A DNA stretch of 64,000 nt from Conoideocrella luteorostrata (Eukaryota > Ascomycota > Sordariomycetes > Hypocreales > Clavicipitaceae). Below the pieces are notes generated by a model, which was given only the letters and a program-made list of their open reading frames with translations, searched no databases and had not been told where the DNA came from. Within the stretch, counting starts at the first letter, position 1. Each line of letters begins with the position of its first letter. The stretch spans positions 1 to 64,000 of the forward strand of contig JASWJB010000245.1 of NCBI GenBank assembly GCA_032433595.1, in the 5' to 3' direction. The translations under genes and the position numbers were made by a program. Positions 23,521 through 34,771 of the stretch are shown here, in pieces.

Positions 23521-23853
23521 TCAGGGGCTGCTCAAGCTCCTTCGGCAATACAGATGCACCCTGAATACCCGCAAATGACGGTTACGATGTTGTGAGGCAT
23601 GCCTTGGTCCCAAGATCGGACATGTTGGGGTCAGAACCATAGGAGACCGGGAAGAAAGGTTGCTGCGGGGGTGAGTCCGTGATCTCTTGGGGTTGCCTAG
23701 CCGGTAAATCGGCTCCGTGTACAGCAGGAATAAGATGGTTGATACGGGCAAACCCTGCGGAAGACCACAATGCAATAGTGACGACAGCGCCGCAACCAGG
23801 TCGACGACGGCCGACCGGTTCGGCAACGCGCCGGCTTGCTGTGAATAGAGCAC
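23521..23853 (-). pseudogene. LINE (Tad1-like) reverse-transcriptase relic
   Basis: The minus-strand frame contains GALPNRSAV and then GLPQGLPVSTILFLLYTEPIYRLGNPK at 23686-23766. This matches the RT block around PQGSP-x-SPILFLLYTEPIYRLG of fungal Tad1-clade LINEs. The segment that should lie between the two motifs is missing, and no YADD box follows in frame. The block is a truncated, decayed fragment with no catalytic capacity. Confidence 0.75.
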
Positions 23854-23897
23854 TTCGTAATGCGGCGTGCGAGCGGGCGCTCAAGCACGACCACATA

Positions 23898-24037
23898 TGG
23901 GAGCTCCAGTGGAGCCCTAGTGGAGCCCTAGTGGAGCACGTGGCGCATGGAAGCACTAAACACCTACGCGGAGCAACTGGAACCTTCCAGACGCATCGCC
24001 ATAGCGCTAGAACGTACCACCGCAATCGGGAACCTCC
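23898..24037 (+). repeat. dispersed repeat, copy B
   Basis: Second copy of the 10660-10775 repeat. It is longer because of a local tandem duplication of a TGGAGCCCTAG unit. It adjoins the LINE relic and ends about 100 bp before the heat-shock elements of the Hsp30 gene. Confidence 0.75.
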
Positions 24038-24113
24038 AATGCAATCATTCTCGCCACGTAAACGCCGTATCATGACGCCTTCACAGCCATCGAAATCGCG
24101 TTTCAATTCTCTA

Positions 24114-24151
24114 GAAGCTTCTTTACACTATGTAACTGGAATCTTCTTGAT
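24114..24151 (+). promoter_or_regulatory. heat-shock elements
   Basis: GAAGCTTC at 24114-24121 and GAATCTTCTTGAT at 24139-24151 give alternating nGAAn/nTTCn units, the HSF site pattern. They lie 47-84 bp upstream of the TATA box and about 240-275 bp before the hsp start codon. Confidence 0.65.
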
Positions 24152-24197
24152 CGTTCTTCGCCATTGCGGACGGTCCCACATCTGCCGCACCGCCAAG

Positions 24198-24204
24198 TAT
24201 AAAT
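24198..24204 (+). promoter_or_regulatory. TATA box of the Hsp30 gene
   Basis: TATAAAT, 186 bp upstream of the ATG. It is followed by a CT-rich leader (CTTCTTCTCTTTCTC) typical of highly expressed fungal genes. Confidence 0.6.
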
Positions 24205-24389
24205 CGGCCACCGAAAGCCTCAACATCAACTTCTTCTCTTTCTCTATCAACACAGTATCAAGAAAGCAATCTTCACTATACACTTTGAAGTCTCACATAG
24301 ACCTCTTCACATAATCTCGCTTTGCAAGCATTCCACGAACTGTACAACACCACAACCGTCACACTAGTCACAAAGCTCCATTCTTCACA

Positions 24390-25028
24390 ATGGTGTTCTT
24401 CCCACAAACCTTCTACGATTCCTCCTCCTCCCCGGCTTCCTTCAATCCTCTCTTCCGCCTCCTTGACGATTTTGACAACTACTCTCGCCAAGGAAGTGAC
24501 GCGCAACAGCACGCTTGTCGTCGATCTCGCAGCAGCGTATGGCAACCCAAGTTCGACGTTCGCGAGGCCGAGAACTGTTACGAGCTCCATGGCGAACTGC
24601 CCGGCATGAGCAAGGACAACGTTCACATCGAGTTTACTGAGCCACAAACCTTGGTAGTGCGCGGAAGGACCGAACGATCATACTCTTCTAACACTCCGCC
24701 AGCCGGCTTGATCAGCGGGTCCGAAAACAGCGGAGCTATCACCAACGACGCAAACTCACACAAAGCGTCCGTGGAAGACGACAATGAGAACAACGCAGAC
24801 CAAGCGTCTGCTGACGCGACAAAGAAGGTCCAAAAGTCGGAAAAAAAGGCTTCGGGCGGCGTCAAGTACTGGCTCTCGGAACGCAGCGTTGGCGAGTTCT
24901 CTCGCACTTTCAACTTCCCAGCCCCGGTTGACCAGGATGCAGTGTCCGCTAGCTTCAAAGATGGCATCCTGAGCGTTGTGGTGCCCAAGGCGATCAAGCA
25001 TGGAGCACGCCGCATCGCCATCAACTAA
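24390..25028 (+). CDS. small heat-shock protein, Hsp20/alpha-crystallin (Hsp30-like)
   Basis: An intron-free frame of 212 residues. The N-terminus MVFFPQTFYDSSSSPASFNPLFRLLDDFD is the usual Hsp30 arm. The alpha-crystallin domain starts at WQPKFDVREAENCYELHGELPGM and, after a charged low-complexity insert (about residues 95-160, rich in D, N, S and K), resumes with VGEFSRTFNFPAPVDQDAVSASFKDGILSVVVPK. The split domain is normal for fungal Hsp30. It is an ATP-independent holdase of the cytosol. The lack of introns and the upstream heat-shock elements fit stress-induced expression. Nothing suggests a defect. Confidence 0.95.
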   Translation: MVFFPQTFYDSSSSPASFNPLFRLLDDFDNYSRQGSDAQQHACRRSRSSVWQPKFDVREAENCYELHGELPGMSKDNVHIEFTEPQTLVVRGRTERSYSSNTPPAGLISGSENSGAITNDANSHKASVEDDNENNADQASADATKKVQKSEKKASGGVKYWLSERSVGEFSRTFNFPAPVDQDAVSASFKDGILSVVVPKAIKHGARRIAIN

Positions 25029-25638
25029 ATCGGAGGAATCTTTTTGCACATCCGCATAATTTGTGTGCAAGGAAATGAGAAATTTATTTTCACACGGATT
25101 CGTTTTCAGGAGCTAGTTAGTATTTGAGTTTGGTAATTGGAAGTGTTTTGCGACTGGGCATTGTTTCGCGGCTTAGGGTAGCCAGATGTTGCTGGGGAAG
25201 ACGGGGCGGTTGCGGATATCGCTCTTACCTTGACAAGCTGGCTAGGTAAGGTCGCTAGAGGTCCAGTAAAATTGTTCTAAGCTACATGGAAAATATAAAG
25301 AAATGCTAAACGCCATGCGCATCTGTTTAAAAGTGACGATAAGTAATTGCTTGCCTATTGGTGCGATCGTGCGGCTGGTCCCTCGTGGTGGCTTGAGCTA
25401 TCTTGATCTACTGCGGGGGTCTGCCGTAATCTCTCCTGTTGCTCGATTTAACTACGGAGTACGGAATACCTAGATTACTTATGCATATGAGTAAGTGCCA
25501 TGCTAGGGCAAATACTGCGTGCTAGGGGTCCTTGGCTTATAAGTCTCCCCTACGACACGGCGTCCTCTAGTCCGTTTTGCAAAATGAGAAAACCCAACGG
25601 CGTGCACTCGTCAGCCCGCGGCACCCGTTCCCACTTCC
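25029..25638. other. intergenic between Hsp30 and the UstYa-like gene
   Basis: Convergent 3' ends face each other here. I see no gene. A TACGGAGTACGGAAT phrase near 25453 is the kind of short palindromic string common in these genomes. Confidence 0.4.
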
Positions 25639-26685
25639 CTACGCATCCTCCGGCGTTGGAACCTCGAATCCATTCAGCTCTTGGTAATCCACAATCTTTT
25701 GAAAGTCGCGACACTTGTGGTGTACATTAAAGTCGAGCCTATCACCCGTCGGGCGACTCTCGTCCTTCAAAAAGAGAACCGGGGTGATGTCGGAATAGCA
25801 CATCAAGCTGAGCCGCAGGGTTTCTATACAGTGGTCGACGTGCATGCGGCTCATCATGTCGTGCTCCCGCCGCGACGGGTAGAACCTGCCCCAGGATTTG
25901 TCGAACAATCTGAGCGGCCAAGTGTATTTGCGCAATTCATCCTGGCTGGGGTGTAAGCTTTTGGTTTACCTTGCTGTCCTGAACCCAACGTTTTTTTTTT
26001 TTTTTTGAAAGAGGGCGAGGGAGACTCACGAGACAGTGAAGCTGATGGAAAACCTCCAAGGTAGCACCATATGTTGGATTGGCGGGATCGCTGCCGATAA
26101 CCTCGACGTGCGCGCCCGCATCGGTTTGGTTCAATTTATCCACCCCGGCCGCATCAATAGCGACAAGATGTTCTGGACAAGGTTAACGATGACGTTTCAT
26201 GCTTGCCAGCGATTAACAGCAAACTGCTTACGTTTCCAGAGCCCCTCCCAAGCCTGTTCGCGCTCCAGAGTTGGCGGACCACGATATATGGACGAGTGAT
26301 TGAAGTAGTTCACAAAGTTGCCTTCCCAAAATTCGACGATATCCCAAAGAGGTGCTGCGTATGGACAAAGTTAACTGAAAGGACGCCGTGTCTTGATGCC
26401 CGATGCGTGAAACTCACAGTACGGCGATACTCTTTTGGCACACTCGCGATATGACGGCGACGAGCTCTTGCTAATGACCACTACCAACATGCATAGCGAC
26501 GTGAAAAAGAGCAATACGTTTCCAAGAACTGCCACCCTCGCTCTTTTCCGCATCCCCGTCATATCCGCACAGCATGGCCATCGTGTCTTTGCGCAGTTTT
26601 TGTCCTTGTGGCACCTGTGTGGCGACTGGTCACTGGACTTTTCTATCGACTCTAGTCGCTCATAGTGAATTGTCTGCGAAGGCAT
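25639..26685 (-). CDS. UstYa-like (DUF3328) oxidase
   Basis: Four exons, complement(25639..25941, 26030..26172, 26232..26354, 26418..26685), give 278 residues. Donors are GTGAGT, GTAAGC and GTGAGT; every junction keeps frame. A cytosolic N-terminus precedes one transmembrane helix (about residues 51-72). Then come SPLWDIVEFWEGNF, a PPTLEREQAWEGLW segment, and both hallmark metal-binding motifs: HQLHC (173-177) and HVDHC (212-216). UstYa-family enzymes oxidise peptide side chains in ustiloxin-type RiPP pathways (cyclisation) and act as hydroxylases or halogenases in others. The gene is transcribed divergently from a 68-codon secreted peptide gene 417 bp away, with an ABC exporter beyond. A long T-run (25991-26006) lies in the third intron. 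Length and motifs indicate an intact enzyme. Confidence 0.93.
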
Positions 26686-27102
26686 GTTCGTCTGGTCGGC
26701 TGGCTGGCTGATACCTTGATCTCAGGCTGCCTTGCTGAAATAATGTCCGCGTCGTCGAGATGAAACCCGTCTGGCCGAGTGTGGTGTTGACATGAGTGAG
26801 TTTGGAGATGGACTGACCACCCACCAACTCAGTTCACACGATTGGTGGGGTCGGAAGGATGGTGACGGCGACTGGCTCACGGTCGCAGCAACTCGTCCCA
26901 CCCATTCCCCTCCCTCGCCGGCCCAATCAAGCGTCCCGACTAACTGCTCTGTGCTTGAATGCATATATAGGGCCCAAAGCCTTCTTTTTCTGTTCCGTTC
27001 TGTTTCCTCCTCTCGCACGCGGCATTCAGTTCCCAAACCCGCCATCCACGCATCCACGCATCTTTATCATCCATATCGATCTATTTCACACGCATATCGA
27101 CC
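26686..27102. promoter_or_regulatory. bidirectional promoter region
   Basis: The 417 bp between divergent start codons of the UstYa-like gene and the peptide gene. TATATA at 26964-26969 is placed for the plus-strand gene, followed by a pyrimidine-rich leader. The shared region would allow co-regulation. No operator was identified. Confidence 0.55.
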
Positions 27103-27388
27103 ATGTGGTTTTGCTTGGTGGCCGCAGTTTTGCTGGGCGCAACGCTGATATGTGCCAGTCCTGGTATGACTGATCCTTTGGGCCCTGTCCTCGTCCACCG
27201 TGAACTCTGCTGTCCTGACTGTTGTTCTGTTCTTCCTTTTAGTCCCCAATGCCGAAGCAAGCGGCCCTTACGCGGTCCCGAAGGAGTACTCACTCTACAG
27301 GCGTGTCCAGGGGACGCATGGTGTCATGCCTGGACCCTATGACAAAGAGGTTGCCGCGGCGGATCGTGTTGCCCTCATGGGAGAGTAA
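27103..27388 (+). CDS. small secreted peptide, candidate RiPP precursor
   Basis: Two exons, 27103..27163 and 27243..27388, encode 68 residues. The 79-nt intron has a GTATGA donor, CTGAC branch point and a pyrimidine-rich TTTTAG acceptor. Residues 1-19 (MWFCLVAAVLLGATLICAS) form a signal peptide. The mature part has SGPYAVPKEYSLYRR, a dibasic site at 40-41 usable by Kex2, and a second GPY in MPGPYDKEV. The YAVP string recalls dikaritin cores of the Y-aliphatic-aliphatic kind, but the many tandem Kex2 repeats of UstA-type precursors are absent. The link to a RiPP rests on its head-to-head position with a UstYa-like oxidase. It could instead be an unrelated secreted protein. Confidence 0.55.
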
Positions 27389-27949
27389 CGGCAGCGGTAC
27401 ATTTCAGGGCTCTAGTGATAGCAATTAATGGCTGCGGGAATATGTCTCAACTTCCTCCTCTCCGTCCTTTGCACTTGGGCTTGGCTGGTGACATGCAGAT
27501 GTGAGACGCAACTGACTGTTGGGAGGGACCCGCGCTGGACAAGAGACCTGCAGACTCCTTATCGGCACAGACCCCCACCTCGTAGGCGAATCGACCCCGT
27601 AACTAGCGCCTGCACTGCCCCGTACAGATGCTCTCAATGCAACCATGTCCCGCCCGTCTCCACTGTAAGCTCAAAAGTTCCGCCTGTTATAAGTGCAGAG
27701 TGACAGTGTGCTGGCATTATGTCTCGTCTGTATCCCACCAGCCTGCTTCCGGAATCAAGAGGTGCGACCAACACCTCAGACGTGCTTTTGTGGGGTCAGA
27801 TACGGGTGAATTTACGCGTCCTCCTCCCTTCGTCCTTTATGTAGTTGGTCATTTCGGTATTTTCTTCTTACAAATCATCTTTGCAACAACCCAGGCCTGC
27901 GACCGACAGCCGTCATAAAAATAACGCTCGCTCTGCTGGTGCCGGCAAA
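27389..27949. other. intergenic upstream of the ABC transporter
   Basis: 561 bp. A 91-codon plus frame at 27428-27703 begins with a hydrophobic stretch but has no family motif or splice support, so it is not called. The ABC transporter promoter should lie in the right half. Confidence 0.4.
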
Positions 27950-30900
27950 ATGGCTGAGGTTGCGTTTGGCCCCGTTGGGGACGATGCTTTCGGGCCCCAG
28001 CTATGGCCCCAGTTCGACTTCACCTTACTGTTTGAGCATGCTATCCTGACGGTTCTTCCTGCTGGCCTCTTGATTGCCGCATCTTTGTTTTATTTGTTCT
28101 ATTACTTCAGGTCGCCCGTGTATGTGTCTGGAAGCATCCTGCTGTGGGCCAAACTTGTAAGTCGACATCAACAACCACTGCTGCTCATAACGAAAGTTGC
28201 CCTGTTCTTTCTTCTATTCTGACGCAGCCTCCAAGGCAGTATCCGCGGCGCTCCTTGGCATTGAGATTGCTGGTTTGGTTCTCTGGAATGTCTTGCCAGC
28301 CCATCGCACAGATGCTTCTCTTGCAGCTGCGTCGCTTGCATGCATTGGCAGTGTCTGCATTGTCATTGTGGTTAACCTTCAGCACCGACACTCGCTTCAA
28401 TCTTCTGCATTTATTAGTCTCTTTCTTGGTTTAACATCACTGCTTGATATCGCCAAGGCTAGGTCCCAGCTCTCTCGCCCTGGGTTAACAGTCATTGGAG
28501 GGCTGTCTGTCGCCGCCGCCACCGTCAAGTTTCTACTTTTAATGCTGGAGGAAATACCTAAAAGAAGATACATCAAGGATCCTATACTACGAAGCTCGCT
28601 CAGCCGTGAAACTACCAGCGGCTTCTGGAACCGATCCTTTTTCGTCTGGCTCAACTCGACTTTATTTCTTGGATTTCGAAATATATTGACTGTTGAAAAA
28701 TTGGGCAATTTGGACCATGAGTTTTCTTCAGAGAATCTTTCAGCAAAATTTGAACCCATTTGGGCGAAATGTAAGTAGCCCTCGTTCCTTGAGCTTTTTG
28801 TCTTCTCTCTTACTATTGTATGATTTTCATGGTTTTTTTAGAATGCTAACACCAACAGACAAGCATTCGCCTCATGCTCTAATTAGGGCGTGTTTCTTTA
28901 CATTGCCAGGCCCTTTCCTGGCTGTTATAATCCCGCGGTTGATCTTCATGGGGTTCATGTTTTGTCAGCCATTTTTATTAAAGAGTATAACAAGTTTCAT
29001 TGGGGAAGACAGGCCTTCTCCTAGCGTCAGGAACAGTCTAATTGGAGCTACTGTGCTTATATATCTCGGTCAAGCGGTAAGATCTCTTTGTCTCCCTGCA
29101 ATGCAAAGTACTCAAACAAAATTAGGTATCCAGAGCTAGTTACAATCACTTTAATTACCGACTGACCACCCGCCTTCGCGGAGTTCTTGTCTCAGAAATA
29201 TTCAAGAAAACCCTTGCGATAGAGCAAGTGAATGCCAAGGAGTTTGCCGCGGCGACGCTGATGAGTACCGACATTGACGGAATATCCGAAGGCTTACCTA
29301 AGTTCCACGAGCTCTGGGCATCATTTCTTGAGCTAGGACTAGGCCTCTACTTCCTATCCACTGCTGTCGGCGCAGCAGCTTTTCTTATTATCTTCCCAGC
29401 TATTGGTAAGTTACAATTCGTTTACCTTGAACTTGTGCATGTTTTCTAACCGTCAATAACTGATTTGCTTAGTGTCGACGTTGGCTGGGCTCATTCTTGG
29501 TAGCCGGATGGCTCCAGCACGCGCCGCCTGGAACAATGAGATCCAGGGCAGGGTATCAATCACCGCGGGTGTTCTACAGCAACTTAAAAGTATCAAAATG
29601 ATGGGTTTAAAATCAACTGTTGCTGATCTGGTTCAGGGGCTTCGAGAAAGTGAAATGAAACTTTCGAAGACCTTTCGCCTACTATACGTAATTCAGAGAG
29701 CCACAGGTTAGTATGCGGCACCTTTCAAGTCGCTTCTAGTAGCGCTGACATGCAAATAGTCATGTTGTGCTACCAAATGACGCCGGTAGTTGTTATTACG
29801 GCAGCTCTTTTCTGGACAAAATTATCGGGCGGCTTAGGATCTGTTCAAACCTACACAACTTTGGCATTTCTTGTCCTTACAGCCCTACCCTTGATCAAAA
29901 TTATGCTCTCATATACGACGATTACGACAACTCTGGCTTGCTTTCAACGTATTCAGACATATCTTCTTCTCAATGAGCTACAGGATAGACGAGAAACCAT
30001 AAGCGACCTGGTGCTCCGCGCCAGCGGGGATGACGAAAATAGCCATGCCGAAAAATGCCCCGCTGAACCTTTCAATAAACCTTCCATTGAGCTCATGTTG
30101 CCTCAACCCCCTATTCTGTTTGCCGATGCATCAATTGCTGCCACTTCCGGTGGAGAACCCAAACTAAAGAAGGTAAATCTGTCAATAACTCGCTCTGAGC
30201 TTGCAGTGGTTCTTGGTCATACCGGCTCGGGCAAGTCTACTTTCTTGCGAGCAATTCTAGGCGAAGCGACCGTTACCAATGGACTTGTATACGCTGAACA
30301 GCGTCACATTGCCTACTGCGACCAAAGTCCGTGGCTTCGAGACATAACGATCCAAGAGAACATTCTAGGAGATAATATACTCAGAGACAGCAAATATGAC
30401 AGAGACTGGTATGAAACTGTTCTCGATGCATGCCTTCTGACTGATGATATTCGGCATTTGCCCAACGGGGATCAATCCAAAGCTGGAGCCGGGGGTGCCA
30501 ATCTGAGTGGTGGGCAAAGGCAGAGAGTTGTAGGTGACGACCCTCTTTTACGTTTATTTTCATTTCCTCTCAACTGATATATAACTGACTTGTTGTGCAA
30601 CAGGCCCTTGCGAGAGCCATCTACTCACAAGCCTCTATATTCGTCCTAGACAATGTGTTTAGCGCCCTGGATAAAACCACCTCAGATGCTGTATTTCACC
30701 GGCTGCTGGGCCCCAATGGTTTGCTGAGGAGGATCAGTAAGACAGTCGTAATGACTACTCACCGAGGTATAGTAGCACAGCCCCGATTTTGGGAATGCCA
30801 CGATTGTAACAAATCATCATCATTAGTTGAGTACATTAACGCCGCTGATCGAATTTTGGTAATCAACGATGATGGATCTGTGGAGTCGATCTCAAACTTG

Positions 30901-33113
30901 CGTCAAATTGACGTTCGTGACTTGGTGCCCGCACAGCCGCACGAACTGAATATAGACGATGCAGGACTGGTGGAAGATGTTGAAAAGTCTGATATGACCA
31001 ATGCTTCAAGCTCTGGAGATGATCATTTGGTCCGAAAACAGGGAGATATGGGCCTCTACTCTTTCTATCTCAAGTCAGTTAGCAAATGGCTTTGGATAAT
31101 ATTTCTGGTAGCCGTTATTATTGTTACAGTGTCTCAGAGGCTTCCAGGTTCGTCTCCTGCGGATAACATTTTCACATCTACTCAGCTGATTGAGAACGCA
31201 GAAATTTTTATACGGATTTGGCTAGATGTTGCGCCAGAAAATAAAGTATACATTGTTGGGTATATTCTACTCAGCCTTTCCTGCTTCATATTTACTCTCA
31301 TTACATTGGGGTACGGTCGTCAACCGGTATTTTAAACATCTTCAAATGTGCTAACAGGTCAACAGCCTCTTCTATCTTAGAATGGTCCCCGAGTCCTCAG
31401 AAACGTTACACCGCAAGTTGTTAGACACTGTCATGGGGTACGGAAAACTACAGAGGATTGCTGAACTATCGCGTTTCTAACAGTAAATAGGTCCACGCTT
31501 TCCTTCTTCTCTTCTCGGAGCACTGGATCTCTTCTCAACCTGTACTCCAGCCCCCGTTTCCGATACTTAGTCGGAGAGTGCTATACTGATTCCGAAATTT
31601 TACAGGTTTAGTCAAGACATGAGCCTTCTCAGCCAGGACCTGCCTATCCAGTTCTTCCTCTTTCTTTGGGGTGAGCTTAACTCCCTGTGCGCAAGGCCGT
31701 CCCTTTGTTCTAACGATGTCTTAGCGGCCGTTTTACTCCTTACGGATATGGGCATCGTTGCATCCGGCGCAACTTATGTGGCAACCACAATCCCCTTCCT
31801 GCTTATAGTGCTCTATCTTATTCAATACTTTTATCTCCGGACATCTCGACAGATGAGATACCTTGACTTGGAGGCCAAAACGCCGCTGTATACACAATTC
31901 ACCGAAATAACGTCCGGCTTATCGCATATCCGGAGCTTTGGATGGCGCGCAAGATGCCAGGCTCAAAGTCTTAATCTATTAGACTACTCACAAAAACCCT
32001 TTTACTACATGTATTGTATCCAGCGATGGCTTGGGCTGGTAACGGACCTATGCGTTCTTGGCGTGGCCACCATCCTAGTGTCTATTGCGCTATGCGTCAA
32101 GGGCACAACTTCGCAGAATGCGCTTGGTCTTGCTCTACTCAATGTCATGCAATTTGGCGACTCAACTAGAAGTGTCATCGAGTTCTGGGTGAGCCTAGAA
32201 ACGTCTCTTGGTGCCATTGCCCGTCTACGGACGTTCATTCAAGAGACACCGACCGAGCGAGACAGCAGTGCAGACTTGCCTGCTGGTTGCCTCAAGCGAG
32301 GCGGCGTAGAATTGATAGACGTGACGTCTACATACAAGTGAGTATCCTGGCTTTCTACATCCCTTGTCACGATGCTAACGGGGGTGGCCTACCCAAAGCT
32401 CGACATCTGCTGTTCCGAAGGCGGCTTTGGATAAGGTGTCATTAGAGATAAAGCCAGGTCAAAAGGTCGCAGTAACTGGGAGAACCGGCAGGTAAGTTAT
32501 AGGTGATGATCAACAAAAACCGCCGTGATCACTGACGAGATTATGCAGTGGCAAGAGCTCCTTTATTTTAACGCTTCTAAAGTTCTTGGATTACACCGGA
32601 GTCATCAAATTCGATGGGGTAGATTTGTCGAATATTCCACGACAAGAACTACGGTCAATGATTACAACCATTCCTCAGGACCTTGTAGAGCTTCCAGGGA
32701 CAGTCCGCGATAACCTCTTGCCGGTTACTAGGATCAAGGCGGAACGCAACACCACTCATGTGGGGGTTCTTTTCGAGGTCCTAGCGAGAGTAGGGCTTCT
32801 CGATTACATCGATTCACACGGTGGGCTCGACGCTCCCTTGGTAACTATGGGGTTTTCTCACGGCCAGAAGCAATTGCTGGCAATTGCGCGAGCAATGCTT
32901 CATAAATTGGAACATGACAACAAGATCTTGCTAGTTGATGAAGCTACTAGCAACATAGATAGTAGGACGGCTGCTGTCATGCATCGAGCCCTGGAGGACG
33001 CATTTCTCGATTGCACCGTGATATCCATTTCGCATCGCCCGGAGAACATAGAAAAAGCAGACGTCGTCGTAACTATACAGGACGGCAGGATTGTCTCTGT
33101 GGTCAAAAAATGA
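27950..33113 (+). CDS. ABC transporter, ABCC (MRP) type, full length
   Basis: Fifteen exons give 1426 residues: 27950..28156, 28236..28770, 28859..29076, 29126..29405, 29473..29706, 29760..30529, 30604..30766, 30827..31147, 31202..31310, 31381..31437, 31491..31541, 31606..31670, 31725..32337, 32399..32491, 32549..33113. The total is a multiple of three and every junction keeps frame. The order is TMD0, TMD1, NBD1, TMD2, NBD2. NBD1 has GHTGSGKST, NLSGGQRQR and IFVLDNVFSALD; NBD2 has GRTGSGKSS, FSHGQKQL, ILLVDEATSNID and a late SHR switch. NBD1 lacks the catalytic carboxylate after Walker B (DN), as expected for the degenerate site of ABCC pumps. Sited downstream of the peptide and UstYa-like genes, it is a reasonable exporter for their product. 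The exon 9/10 junction is the least certain. Confidence 0.93.
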
Positions 33114-34194
33114 TAATAACATGGAGTCTTACTGGAGGAATGTTGGGCGGATGATACGGCCGACTACCGATTAGATTGGTCTTATGTCTGGCTGGCCGCA
33201 CGCCCCAGTGCATGTTTAGGTATATAACTTATAGGAGCAGACGGGTCACAAGCTATAATTAATTTACAAAATACTCTATCTTTAACTATAAAGCTCTCTG
33301 CAGCTAGTTAACTTGACTTGATCAAATGGGTCAATCCAAATTGTTACGGGAGTAACTTACTTGACTTGATTTCGCCCATATAACATGGGTACTTTATTTT
33401 AATGTTTATAGCAAAGTAGGCATGAAAGAATAATAAGTAAAACTCTACACGTTCCAAAGTTAGAGCGAAGCAAGTAGGAAGTACTTCGCAAGGATGTCTT
33501 GCACTTATACCCGGAGAGACGCGCAAAGGGGGTTAAGTGAAGAGGACAAAGGGTATTGAACGTTGGCGAGTATTATTGGTTTGTACGCCGCAAGGCTTCC
33601 CTCATCCATAGCGCCCACTCATTTTGGGTCTCTCGGAGTGTCTGTACGGCCACAATTGGAGAGACAGTAGCGGTCATGGCCTGGCCACCACCGCTGCTGT
33701 TGGTGGCTGGGCTTGTTGGGGCGGTAATCAGGCCGCTAGGTGTTGGTCGACTGCGATTAGCTTGCCGTGTGCTTGAAGGATTTAGATAGGTACATGGCGT
33801 TATGACGAGGTACATCAGTAGAGTATTCTTAGTATGCTGTTTCAAGTTCCCCTCTTCCGATGCAACACGACAACCTCGTCACCTTCTTGTGCCAGGCTGT
33901 TGAACGGGGTCCGTTACGTTGTAGGGCGGACAGACACAGATGTTGGTCTATGCTCCGACGTAAGCCTATACCCGATGTTGGTTGTTGGTTGTAGCCGCAA
34001 TTCTGTGTGAGTTTAATTTGGGTTGGGCTTTTTTTTTTATCCCTTGGACTGCCTCAACAGCTCAATAGTCCTGTGAATCATCAATCATCTCATGTACTAC
34101 AGTCGAGTCGACTTACTATCCGGCAGTCAATACGCTGAAAGCGCTCACACACTACAGTGACCGCTCAAGCGACACGGCGTCCGAAATCGCCATC
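33114..34194. other. gene-free stretch
   Basis: Contains the direct repeat ACTTGACTTGAT (near 33311 and 33359). A minus-strand frame at 33573-33845 ends LRETQNEWALWMREALRRTNQ, which looks protein-like, but I could not place it in a family or find further exons. Confidence 0.35.
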
Positions 34195-34771
34195 ATGGTG
34201 GACCGACACAGCCATGACCAAGGTCGCCATACTCTCGATGCAGCTGGTGTCGATGGCGGTGCCGCTGCAACCCCGCCCAAGACTGCCGATGCCGAGCCCA
34301 AGGCAGCGACTGAGGTGGACAGGAACGACATCTCCCAGGACATTGATCCAGACAACGAGGTGCAGGTCGCCAAGCTGTTGATTATTCACACGGCTATTTG
34401 TCTTTGTACCTTTATTGTGGGGTTGGTCGGCGACGTAGGCTATTCTCTTGCCACCAATCTGGTCGGCCTTACTCCCTCTCTCTCTCTGTCCAACATCTTA
34501 CCCCATATAGTCTTACACTAGAATAACTCAGGCCCATTTAGCGATGCAGTCTTCGCTGCCACAGGACCTCGTGCCCATCGGTGCGTCTACCCTGCTGGCC
34601 GTCATCTCGACCAGCTGCGCCATCTTCATCGCCATCGGCTAGGTCGTGTTTCAGAGGGGCCTGAAAGTAAACGTAGACTGCGTGCTGTCGCCTGATGCTA
34701 TCACCAACATAACCTCGTCGTCGGGAATCACCGACACTCGCGGCGTTGACGTGCAGCGTCCATCGCCGTAG
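34195..34771 (+). pseudogene. MFS transporter (DHA2/TRI12-like) with internal deletion
   Basis: The 5' part encodes an MFS N-terminus: an acidic cytosolic tail (DNEVQVAKLL) and the start of helix 1 (IIHTAICLCTFIVGL). It then runs into low-complexity CT-rich sequence with no match. From about 34539 the sequence resumes with AMQSSLPQDLVPIGASTLL and a tail resembling the last helices of 14-TM drug:H+ antiporters, but with an in-frame TAG at 34640-34642. About 400 residues of the permease core are missing. The gene cannot make a transporter. It lies between an ABC pump and a GST, so the pathway may once have had two exporters. Confidence 0.75.

Larger units (their letters stand above)
19371..24138. 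other. 4.8-kb gene-poor, repeat-bearing stretch
   Basis: No intact gene is visible. It contains two LTR-like copies (19814-20056 and 22263-22526), a degenerate LINE fragment and the second dispersed-repeat copy (listed separately). Homopolymer runs occur near 20281 (T) and 20423 (A). Confidence 0.5.

Noticed and set aside
13756..25465. Recurring TACGGAGTA/TACTCCGTA strings
   Set aside because: Short palindromic strings occur at many scattered intergenic places without fixed position to genes; not treated as regulatory sites.
27428..27703. A 91-codon frame with a hydrophobic N-terminus between the peptide gene and the ABC transporter
   Set aside because: The mature part is arginine/proline-rich with no repeat, motif or splice support; the TATA and leader belong to the gene at 27103.
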